This document shows positions 5,881 to 12,499 of a DNA stretch of 12,499 nucleotides, piece after piece (positions within the stretch are counted from its first letter, which is position 1; every line of letters starts with the position of its first letter). The stretch is from Desulfobacterales bacterium HSG17 (GTDB taxonomy: Bacteria > Desulfobacterota > Desulfobacteria > Desulfobacterales > Desulfococcaceae). Below the pieces are notes generated by a model. The model was not told where the DNA came from. It saw only the letters and a program-made list of their open reading frames with translations, and ran no database searches. The DNA lies in assembly GCA_030377945.1 (NCBI GenBank), contig JAUCGD010000085.1:1-12499 (forward strand), given 5' to 3'. The position numbers were made by a program, and so were the translations under genes.

Positions 5881-7062
5881 ATGAGACATAATATAATGCA
5901 AAACTCATTATACCCAACCGACATCCTTGGATATACAGCAGAACATGTCCTCTCACGTCATTCCGCAAGAGGACATCTCATCTACTGCATTCTCGTACTG
6001 ACGGTAATCGCTGCTTTATCACTGCTCCCGGTTCTGAAAGTCACAGTTTCCGTCCAAAGCAACGGAATTATTCGGCCATTAACTGAAAAAAACGAAGTCA
6101 AGCTGCTGGTTTCAGGTTCGGTATCCGGGATATTTGTTGAAGAAAACCAGACAATAGAAAAAGATCAAACAATACTGGCCCTTGACACCTCGGTTTCCGA
6201 CGAAAAACTGAAGCTGATAACCTATGAAGGAAAAGAGCAGGAACAATTGGCACACGATTTAAACCTGCTCACATCCGCCTCTCCAAAGTTTTCCATTAAA
6301 ACCAAACGATTCAAGACCATACATTATAAAAGCGAATATCTTCTTTTCAAGAATCAGTTAAAAGAAAACAAATTCAATCGTGAAAAAGCCAAAAAAGAAT
6401 CAAAACGATATAAGATGTTAAAAAATAATAAACTGGCCACACTGAGCGACCTGGAAAATAAAGAACTTGAACTGGCTAAATTAAAAATTCAGCGCGAAAT
6501 GCTCATTGATCAGCACATTGCAAAATGGAACAAGGAGTTGCTATCCAGTCAATTGAAATTAAAACAATTGAAAACGCAAAAAGAACAGATCCAAAAAGAA
6601 AAAGAATTCAGTACAGTTAAATCACCCATATCAGGAACAGTGGAACAATTCTCAGGCATATCCACAGGCAGTTATGTGCAGACCGGACAACTGCTTGCAG
6701 TTATCTCCCCTGACAGTGACTTGCAGGTGGAAGTTTATGTGTCGCCATATGATATCGGTCTGATAAAAATAGGAACAAAAGCAAATATACAGATTGATGC
6801 TTTTGATTATAACCAGTGGGGGCTTATCAGCGGAAGCGTGATAAAAATTTCAGATGATTTCATTCCAATGGATAATCAGCCTTTTTTTCGGGTAAGATGC
6901 AGGCTGGATCAAACCTGGTTACAACTGAAAAACGGGTATAAAGGACACCTTAAAAAAGGAATGACTGTCAGAACACGTTTTCTCGTTACCAAACGAAGCC
7001 TGTTTCAACTCCTCTATGATAAAATTGATGACTGGCTGAATCCCTTGCAGAAAAATGTATAA
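5881..7062 (+). CDS. HlyD/CvaA-type membrane fusion protein of a type I secretion system
   Basis: Periplasmic adaptor of 393 residues joining the inner-membrane ABC transporter to the outer-membrane channel. A cytoplasmic N-terminus (about 1-32) precedes one transmembrane helix (about 33-53). The first half of the lipoyl/barrel-sandwich domain follows (VKLLVSGSVSGIFVEENQTI, 73-92). A Lys/Glu-rich coiled-coil hairpin (about 150-245) comes next, then the second lipoyl half (VKSPISGTVEQFSG, 246-259), a beta-barrel domain (about 280-345) and the family-typical C-terminus GMTVRTRFLVTKRSLFQLL (360-378). The length is normal for the CvaA/LcnD group. No convincing Shine-Dalgarno sequence precedes the ATG at 5881 or the in-frame ATG at 5896, suggesting weak translation or an unusual initiation. 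The stop codon abuts an inverted-repeat element that separates it from the ABC gene. Confidence 0.9.
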   Translation: MRHNIMQNSLYPTDILGYTAEHVLSRHSARGHLIYCILVLTVIAALSLLPVLKVTVSVQSNGIIRPLTEKNEVKLLVSGSVSGIFVEENQTIEKDQTILALDTSVSDEKLKLITYEGKEQEQLAHDLNLLTSASPKFSIKTKRFKTIHYKSEYLLFKNQLKENKFNREKAKKESKRYKMLKNNKLATLSDLENKELELAKLKIQREMLIDQHIAKWNKELLSSQLKLKQLKTQKEQIQKEKEFSTVKSPISGTVEQFSGISTGSYVQTGQLLAVISPDSDLQVEVYVSPYDIGLIKIGTKANIQIDAFDYNQWGLISGSVIKISDDFIPMDNQPFFRVRCRLDQTWLQLKNGYKGHLKKGMTVRTRFLVTKRSLFQLLYDKIDDWLNPLQKNV

Positions 7063-7300
7063 CCCTACAACGTCACTTAGCCCCAAAGGGGCGTATTAGT
7101 AAAGCCCAGGCCAACGGCCTGGGATATGAACAACCCATAAAGTAAGCTCTGAAAGAGCGTATTATACTGTGACAAATATTATTATTCATAATCCGCCCTT
7201 TCAGGGCTTAAAATATTGAATGTTTTCAGTCCAGGCCGCTGGCCTGGGCTGTATTAATACGCCCCTCTGGGGCTAAAAAAACATAAGTGTCGTTGTAGGG
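7063..7300. mobile_element. Nested inverted-repeat (REP/MITE-like) element, 238 bp
   Basis: The ends CCCTACAACG (7063-7072) and CGTTGTAGGG (7291-7300) are perfect inverted repeats, followed by CACTTA facing TAAGTG. Inside are three pairs of small palindromes in mirror order. Outermost are GCCCCAAAGGGGC (7080-7092) and GCCCCTCTGGGGC (7261-7273). Next are CCCAGGCCAACGGCCTGGG (7105-7123) and CCAGGCCGCTGGCCTGGG (7231-7248). Innermost are GCTCTGAAAGAGC (7146-7158) and GCCCTTTCAGGGC (7195-7207). ATAA flanks both ends (7059-7062 and 7301-7304), compatible with a 4-bp target duplication but short in AT-rich DNA. There is no coding potential. Such G/C-box hairpins are typical of dispersed REP-like or MITE repeats. 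It interrupts the exporter operon. Confidence 0.75.
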
Positions 7301-7334
7301 ATAAAACTAAACGCCGAACATAGAGAAGGATAAG

Positions 7335-9539
7335 ATGCAGAACAAAAAAATACAATTCAAACAACGTGATATTACCGACTGCGGTGCAGCGTGTCTTGCA
7401 TCCATTGCTTCGCATCATGGCTACAAAATGCCGATTTCCCGTATCCGCCAGTATGCATCAACCGACAAAAAAGGGACAAATGTTCTTGGCATGGTAGAAG
7501 CTGCGGAACGGCTCGGCTTTATAGCAAAAGGAGTTAAAGGGCCGTTTGAAAGCCTTTTTAAAATCCCGAAACCTGCAATTGCCCATATCGTGGTAAAGGA
7601 GGTTCTTCATCACTATGTTGTAATTTATAAAGTTACAAAAAAATATATAATCGTGATGGACCCTGCTGACGGTGAAATCCATAAAATAAAGCATGAAGCT
7701 TTTAAAAAAGAATGGACAGGCGTTCTCATCCTTCTTGTTCCGTCCGAAAAATTTGAGCGCGGTGATGAAACCACATCAGCCCTGAGTCGCTTCTGGAATC
7801 TGGTGCGGCCTCATAAATCCGTCATGGTTGAAGCTTTGCTTGGGGCAATAGTTATCACTATACTTGGCCTTTCCATGGCGATTTACGTTCAAAAAATAGT
7901 TGACTATGTAATTGTGGACGGAAACAGGAACCTGTTGAACCTGATGAGTGTTATAATGATTGGCCTTCTGCTCATACGGGTTTTCATCAGTTTTATGAAA
8001 GGCGTTTTTGTACTACGGACCGGTCAGAAAATTGATGTTCAGCTTATCCTCGGATACTATAAACATCTATTAACACTGCCCCAGCGTTTTTTTGATACCA
8101 TGCGTATCGGGGAGATTGTTTCCCGGCTGAATGACGCAGTTAAAATCCGTTCTTTTATCAATGATGTATCTTTGGATTTGATTGTCAATGTTCTTGTTAT
8201 TATCTTCTCCTTTTCATTAATGTTTATCTATTCATGGAAAATTGACGCAATCATGGCCATTGTCATCCCGATTTATGCTTTTATCTACTACATTGTGAAT
8301 AAAATCAACAAAAAGTATCAGCGGGAGATGATGGAAAATGCCGCAGAACTTGAATCCCAGCTTGTGGAATCCCTGAATTCCATGTCAACAGTCAAGCGGT
8401 TTGGGCTGGAGTGGTATGCCAACATTAAAACTGAAACACGCTTTGTTAAGCTGCTGGAAACGGTTTATCATTCCGGGATTAACGCGCTGTTTGCCGGTAA
8501 CTCGACATCCTTTGTTTCATCTCTGTTTACAATATTATTATTATGGATAGGGACTGTTTTTGTTATAGACAATACTATAACCCCCGGAGAATTAATGTCG
8601 TGCTATGCATTGATCGGATATTTCACTGAACCTGTCAGCAGCCTGATCAATGTTAACAGAACAGTGCAGGATGCGCTCATAGCATCGGATCGTCTTTTTG
8701 AGATAATGGACCTGGAGCGGGAACAGTCTGAAGGCACAATCATTTTAAACCAGGAAATGATCGGGAATATCTGTTTCAAGGATATTTCATTCCGCTATGG
8801 TACTCGTGTTAATGTATTTGAACAATTAAACCTTTCAATACCAAAGGGAAAAATCACCGGCATTGTGGGTGAAAGCGGATCTGGCAAGACAACGCTGCTG
8901 TCTTTGATCCAGAAAATCTATCCGGTTCGCGAAGGGCAGATATTTATTGGAGATCATGACATCCAGTATATCAATAATGAAAGCCTCAGACATGTTATCA
9001 GTGTCGTACCACAAAAGATAGATATTTTTGCCGGAAGTGTAATTGAAAATATTGCTGTTGGTGACTTTGAGCCTGACCAGGAAAAAATTATAAAAATCTG
9101 CAATGAAATCGGAATTAAAGATTTCATAAACAAACTGCCAAACGGTTTTCAAACATATCTGGGAGAAAACGGGGCAAATCTTTCCGGGGGTGAAAAACAA
9201 CGCATTGCAATTGCCCGCGCTTTATATAAATCTCCTGAGATATTGATACTTGATGAGGCAACATCCTCCCTGGATTCAGCATCCGAAGGGTATATTCGAC
9301 TGGCAGTCAGAGCTTTGCGGAAAAAAGGGAAAACTGTAATTGTAATAGCTCACCGTTTAAGTACAATCATGCATGCAGATAAGATTCTCGTACTTAAGGA
9401 CGGTCTGAAAATTGAGGAAGGCAGGCATGAAGATCTGCTTCAGAAAAAAGGCGCATACTACTCACTCTGGAAATACCAGTTCCCGGTAATAGAACAAAAT
9501 TACGATAAATATTCATCACCTGAATCAATGGCTTCATAA
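7335..9539 (+). CDS. C39 peptidase-containing ABC exporter (PCAT, bacteriocin/microcin processing)
   Basis: Bifunctional leader-cutting exporter of 734 residues, the usual PCAT length. The N-terminal peptidase C39 domain (about 5-135) has catalytic Cys16 in DCGAACLA, Gln10 as the oxyanion residue, His93 in HHYVV and Asp109 in DPADG, all intact. The transmembrane domain spans about 160-440. The nucleotide-binding domain has Walker A GESGSGKT (512-519), Q-loop Gln560, signature LSGGE (616-620), Walker B ILILDE (636-641) and H-loop His673. An active homodimer would cut precursors after Gly-Gly on the cytoplasmic side and pump the cores out using ATP, as in ComA, LagD and CvaB. The ribosome binding site is GAAGGA at 7325. 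The gene for the TolC-like channel starts 15 bp downstream, indicating co-transcription. The three double-glycine precursors upstream are its natural substrates. Confidence 0.95.
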   Translation: MQNKKIQFKQRDITDCGAACLASIASHHGYKMPISRIRQYASTDKKGTNVLGMVEAAERLGFIAKGVKGPFESLFKIPKPAIAHIVVKEVLHHYVVIYKVTKKYIIVMDPADGEIHKIKHEAFKKEWTGVLILLVPSEKFERGDETTSALSRFWNLVRPHKSVMVEALLGAIVITILGLSMAIYVQKIVDYVIVDGNRNLLNLMSVIMIGLLLIRVFISFMKGVFVLRTGQKIDVQLILGYYKHLLTLPQRFFDTMRIGEIVSRLNDAVKIRSFINDVSLDLIVNVLVIIFSFSLMFIYSWKIDAIMAIVIPIYAFIYYIVNKINKKYQREMMENAAELESQLVESLNSMSTVKRFGLEWYANIKTETRFVKLLETVYHSGINALFAGNSTSFVSSLFTILLLWIGTVFVIDNTITPGELMSCYALIGYFTEPVSSLINVNRTVQDALIASDRLFEIMDLEREQSEGTIILNQEMIGNICFKDISFRYGTRVNVFEQLNLSIPKGKITGIVGESGSGKTTLLSLIQKIYPVREGQIFIGDHDIQYINNESLRHVISVVPQKIDIFAGSVIENIAVGDFEPDQEKIIKICNEIGIKDFINKLPNGFQTYLGENGANLSGGEKQRIAIARALYKSPEILILDEATSSLDSASEGYIRLAVRALRKKGKTVIVIAHRLSTIMHADKILVLKDGLKIEEGRHEDLLQKKGAYYSLWKYQFPVIEQNYDKYSSPESMAS

Positions 9540-9554
9540 ATAAGGGGAGAAACA

Positions 9555-11156
9555 ATGGGAAAAAAGATTATAGAAAAATCATTTAATTATATTTTACTTC
9601 AAATAATCATAGCAGCACTCTTCATTTTTTATGGACCTGTTTGTTCATTCTTCCCTGCACCTGTGAATGTCTATGCTCAACAATCTGCGGATAAAGGCAC
9701 AAAACTAATGGAAGCTGTCAGAATAACTTTGAAAAACCAGCCCAATATCCATCTTATGAAAAATGAAGTTGATATAAAGAAAGGAATTTACCAGAGCGCC
9801 AGCGGTCAGTTTGATACGGTTTTGAATCTGGCAGCAGGGTACAATCATGAAGAAACTCCGCATTCGACATATGAAGAAATGATGCAGGGAACCTCTGAAA
9901 CGGAAACAGACACCACCTTTTACGAAGTAAATCTTAATAAGCAATTTCGTACAGGCGTGTCAGTTACGCCCAGCATTAAAACGACCCGCACCGATGTATC
10001 AGATTATTCTCAAGAACCGAAAAACATTTCCAGGATAGATTTTCTTGTAACAATGCCTTTATTAAAAGGAAGGGGAAGGAAAGCAAGTGCGGCAAATGAA
10101 ATGGCAGCAGAAAAAGATTATAAAATCAGCAGTCTTGAGATGCAGCATACAATATCTGAAAGTATATTAAATACAGCTATGACTTTCTGGAATTTTCTTT
10201 CCGCTTACAAAAGGCTTGAACAATTAAAAAATTCAGAATCAAGAGCTGAAATTCTTGTAAACGAAACAAAAATTCTGATCAAGGCTGATAAACGACCTGC
10301 TGCCGATCTTGAACAAATTATGGCTAACCTGGCTGATAAAACAGCATCACGGATTGCAGGAACCCAGGTTCTTTTCCAAGCAAGACAATCTCTTGGCCTT
10401 GCAATGGGGCTGGCTTTTAGCGAAATCAATTTTCTACCTGAGCCTGTTGATGAATACCCGGAAATTATACCTCAAAAGATAAGTGCATTGGAGAATATAA
10501 GTGAGAGTCTTATAGATTTGTCCTTATCCAGACGATCTGATTATCTTGCGTCTAAGGAAAAGCAGAATATTGGAAAAATATATCATGAAGCTGCAAAAAA
10601 CAATTTGCTCCCCAATATTGATTTAAACTTTAATCTGGGCTATTCAGGTCTGGATGAAGGGGATGGCCTGCCTGAATATATAACTTCTATGGGAAATAAC
10701 ATACCCGGATTAAGCTGCGCATTATCTATTAACTATCAATGGCCTTTTAAAAACAACACAGCACAGGGATTTTTATTGCAAAAAAAATCAGAGTACAGGC
10801 AAAAAGTTATCGCTTCAAATGATCTTGGCAGGAATATAAGTTCAAGTGTTATAGTGGCGATAAACGGTTTAAAAGCCAGTTCTTCGGAGCTTGCAAAAGC
10901 CAGGGAAGCAGTTCAATTTTACAATAATGCTGTTGAAAACGAAAAAAAGAAATTCAAACTGGGTATATCCACATTGCTTGATCTCATATCAATGGAAGAC
11001 CGGCTGGCAGATGTTTTATTAAACGAAATTTCAGCTCAACTGAAGTTTGCAAATGCAATGGTACGTCTCCGTTTTGAAACAGGCAGTCTTTTAAGCTGCG
11101 ATCAAAAAACCGGTTCTGTGACTGTGGAGGAGATAGCATCAATTCCCATGAGTTGA
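9555..11156 (+). CDS. TolC-family outer-membrane channel protein
   Basis: Outer-membrane/periplasmic tunnel protein of 533 residues for the type I secretion line. The first ~41 residues are a long signal peptide (hydrophobic 12-32, VYA before Gln42). The mature part starts with the TolC-like LMEAVRITLKNQPNIHLMKNEVDIKKG helix. It then follows the duplicated efflux-protein plan: strand-rich segments (such as LNLAAGYNHEE and VNLNKQF; and in the second half NLLPNIDLNFNLGYSGLDEG) alternate with long helices. The second repeat ends with KFKLGISTLLDLISMEDRL, the family's hallmark 'G.s...dl...e..l' helix. GGGGAG sits 6 nt before the ATG, and the gene lies 15 bp after the ABC gene. A channel gene inside the exporter cluster contrasts with colicin V, which borrows the chromosomal TolC. 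No convincing terminator follows; CAAAATT (11166) and AATTTTG (11192) form only a weak hairpin. Confidence 0.9.
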   Translation: MGKKIIEKSFNYILLQIIIAALFIFYGPVCSFFPAPVNVYAQQSADKGTKLMEAVRITLKNQPNIHLMKNEVDIKKGIYQSASGQFDTVLNLAAGYNHEETPHSTYEEMMQGTSETETDTTFYEVNLNKQFRTGVSVTPSIKTTRTDVSDYSQEPKNISRIDFLVTMPLLKGRGRKASAANEMAAEKDYKISSLEMQHTISESILNTAMTFWNFLSAYKRLEQLKNSESRAEILVNETKILIKADKRPAADLEQIMANLADKTASRIAGTQVLFQARQSLGLAMGLAFSEINFLPEPVDEYPEIIPQKISALENISESLIDLSLSRRSDYLASKEKQNIGKIYHEAAKNNLLPNIDLNFNLGYSGLDEGDGLPEYITSMGNNIPGLSCALSINYQWPFKNNTAQGFLLQKKSEYRQKVIASNDLGRNISSSVIVAINGLKASSSELAKAREAVQFYNNAVENEKKKFKLGISTLLDLISMEDRLADVLLNEISAQLKFANAMVRLRFETGSLLSCDQKTGSVTVEEIASIPMS

Positions 11157-11230
11157 GTACCTAATCAAAATTCCTGCCTCTGCCAGACTTCAATTTTGTC
11201 CGTAATCATCTTTTGCACCCCTTGATTTTA

Positions 11231-11341
11231 TAGTACACCAAATCATAAATTCTTACACACTCGTAGAGACAAGGCATGCCTTGTCTCTACATTAGTCATA
11301 AACATAATCAACTGTGTACAAATTTGTGAAACAGTGTACTA
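11231..11341. repeat. Palindromic repeat element with 28-bp perfect palindrome
   Basis: The core at 11263-11290 is a perfect 28-bp palindrome: GTAGAGACAAGGCA followed by its exact reverse complement. It is framed by imperfect ~31-bp inverted arms, TAGTACAC (11231-11238) facing GTGTACTA (11334-11341). AAATT..TTACACA on the left matches AAATTTGTACACA on the complement of the right arm. A GTAGAGAC...GTCTCTAC palindrome resembles a dispersed intergenic repeat I know from cyanobacteria; that is recollection, not a search result. No clear target duplication is seen. Confidence 0.65.
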
Positions 11342-11381
11342 ATTTCAACCTTTGCCAAAATTGGATTATTGCATAAATCAT

Positions 11382-11410
11382 TTGACAATATTGCAATGAA
11401 AATAAATAAT
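11382..11410 (+). promoter_or_regulatory. Sigma70-like promoter for the ATPase gene
   Basis: TTGACA (11382-11387, perfect) and AATAAT (11405-11410, five of six) are spaced by 17 bp, about 38 bp before the ATG at 11448. This suggests the ATPase gene is a separate unit from the exporter operon. Confidence 0.55.
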
Positions 11411-11447
11411 CCCGGTTAAATCGAAAACAGTAAACAGGGGAAAAACA

Positions 11448-12499
11448 ATGTACGAAGAAAAAATACAGCCGGTTGAAGAAATGGTAGCATGGGAAGAATT
11501 TACCGGACGGGTAGAAATCCTGCGTAAACTTGACTCATGGGTAAAAAATATCCAAAGAATGGCCTCACCAAGCACAGCCCTTATTGCACCCAGACGTATG
11601 GGGAAAACTGTTCTTCTTGACAGACTGGTAAACACTGTATTTTTTAAACCAGAATATAAGGTTGCACCGTTTTATTTTAAGGTAAAACGGGAGCATATAA
11701 CCTTGCGGAAATTTCTTCTTGAATATGCAACAACTTTTTTCCGGCAGTATATAGCCTATTGCGTTCAGGATCCATTCATGTATCGGAATCAAAGCATAAA
11801 CCTGGCAGAACTGCTTGAATACACTTCTGAGCATAAGGCTGTTATTATGGCTAAAAAATTTATCCGGGGTTTTTTAAACCGCTATAATGACACAAAATAT
11901 GATGATACCAGAAATCAATGGGATGCCTTTATTCGTACTCCCGAAGACCTGGCCTCTTTTTCAGGAACCAGGGCAGCAGTTATAATTGATGAATTCCAGG
12001 ATATGAAGTTTTTTATTCATGATATTGATGAAATAGAATTGAAAAAAATTAGAAAAGAGTTATTCCAAAATCCTGAAATACCCGGCACTGATCTGACTGC
12101 CACATATGACCGCCAGTCCCAGAGTAAAAAAGCCCCTATGCTGGTCTCAGGTTCTGCTGTCACCCTGATATTCAGGACAGTTATGGGAGGTCCCCTTGGA
12201 GGTCGTTTTATTTTTACCTATTTAAAACCTTTATCAATACCTGACGGTGCAGTGCTTTTACAGACACTTTTGTCAATGTATGCTCCAAAAAAAACCATAA
12301 GTCCTGAAATAGCATTGTATGCAAGCACCCAGGCAGGTGCTCATCCTTATTATCTGTACTGTATTGCCATATCAACACATGAAGAAGAAAAACTTGAGTC
12401 AAAGGATGTTATTGACAGAATTATCTCCCATGAAACCCAGCAGGGATATATCTACGGATTCTGGCAGACACATTTTGAAGACAACCGGAAATATATAAA
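11448..12499 (+). CDS. P-loop ATPase of the archaeal-ATPase (AAA) type, 3' truncated by window end
   Basis: This frame is open from the ATG at 11448 to the window edge (350 complete codons, no stop), with AGGGG before the start. A conserved-looking N-terminal segment (WEEFTGRVEILRKLDSW, 15-31) leads to a Walker A of the APRRMGKT form (47-54), where two arginines precede GKT as in archaeal-type STAND/AAA ATPases. The Walker B is AVIIDEFQDM (177-186). PMLVSGSAVTLIF (230-242) looks like the sensor 1 strand, followed by GGPLGGRFIFTYLKPLS. Family members are multi-copy ATPases of poorly defined role, often with C-terminal nuclease-like or signalling domains. The C-terminus lies outside the window, so no function beyond ATP binding is claimed. 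It has its own promoter and nothing ties it to peptide secretion. Confidence 0.75.
   Translation, partial: MYEEKIQPVEEMVAWEEFTGRVEILRKLDSWVKNIQRMASPSTALIAPRRMGKTVLLDRLVNTVFFKPEYKVAPFYFKVKREHITLRKFLLEYATTFFRQYIAYCVQDPFMYRNQSINLAELLEYTSEHKAVIMAKKFIRGFLNRYNDTKYDDTRNQWDAFIRTPEDLASFSGTRAAVIIDEFQDMKFFIHDIDEIELKKIRKELFQNPEIPGTDLTATYDRQSQSKKAPMLVSGSAVTLIFRTVMGGPLGGRFIFTYLKPLSIPDGAVLLQTLLSMYAPKKTISPEIALYASTQAGAHPYYLYCIAISTHEEEKLESKDVIDRIISHETQQGYIYGFWQTHFEDNRKYI

Larger units (their letters stand above)
11157..11447. other. Intergenic region with palindromic element and promoter
   Basis: There is no credible gene here. It carries a weak hairpin (11166-11198), a palindromic repeat element (11231-11341) and a sigma70-like promoter (11382-11410) for the downstream ATPase gene. 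A minus-strand frame overlapping 11378 onward is a shadow of that gene. Confidence 0.6.

Noticed and set aside
5868..5897. TTGTTC and TATAAT spaced 18 bp, a promoter-like pair over the fusion-protein start
   Set aside because: The TATAAT overlaps the second ATG (5896), so transcription would begin inside the gene with no usable start codon soon after. It is probably chance in AT-rich sequence.
7063..7300. Considered as a CRISPR array or a simple bidirectional terminator
   Set aside because: The palindromes differ from one another and are arranged as a mirror image, not as evenly spaced direct repeats. Symmetry extends to the very ends with flanking ATAA, which fits an inserted element better.
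11378..11834. Two minus-strand open frames
   Set aside because: They lie opposite the P-loop ATPase gene, whose + strand frame shows clear Walker motifs. These are shadow frames.

Overview
The window comes from an AT-rich Gram-negative bacterium. It encodes outer-membrane beta-barrel proteins, a TolC-type channel and several Sec signal peptides. Gene style, the archaeal-type P-loop ATPase, and the many short palindromic intergenic elements resemble large-genome sulfate-reducing Deltaproteobacteria (Desulfobacterota). That assignment is inference only; no rRNA or marker gene is present. All genes I support are on the + strand.

Layout. 42-1394: an outer-membrane barrel protein of the FadL/PorV type. 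1598-2173: an unrecognised membrane-anchored or exported protein with a five-cysteine C-terminal tail, followed by a clear intrinsic terminator. 2300-3012: a gene-free stretch holding an imperfect ~50-bp direct repeat and a 151-bp MITE-like element with 19-bp perfect terminal inverted repeats and a 5-bp target duplication. 3013-4611: a secreted beta-helix protein with a C-terminal DNRLRE domain.

4704-5533 is the core of interest: three tandem small genes for precursor peptides with double-glycine leaders (22, 26 and 30 residues). Their leaders match one consensus but their cores are unrelated to each other. A decayed fourth copy (5616-5794) and a strong terminator (5816-5854) follow. The next genes are a HlyD-type membrane fusion protein (5881-7062), an ABC transporter with an N-terminal C39 peptidase (7335-9539), and a TolC-family outer-membrane protein (9555-11156). 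Together these form a complete type I secretion line: the C39 domain would cut the leaders after Gly-Gly, the ABC part would drive export, and the fusion protein and TolC-like channel would carry the cores across both membranes. This resembles class II microcin (colicin V-like) systems. Differences are three dissimilar cargos, a dedicated TolC-like gene in the same cluster, and no recognisable immunity gene.

A 238-bp nested inverted-repeat element sits between the fusion protein and the ABC transporter, apparently inserted at the stop codon of the former. Past the exporter, 11157-11447 contains another palindromic element with a 28-bp perfect palindrome and a good sigma70-like promoter. The last gene (11448 onward) is a P-loop ATPase of the archaeal-ATPase type that runs off the window.
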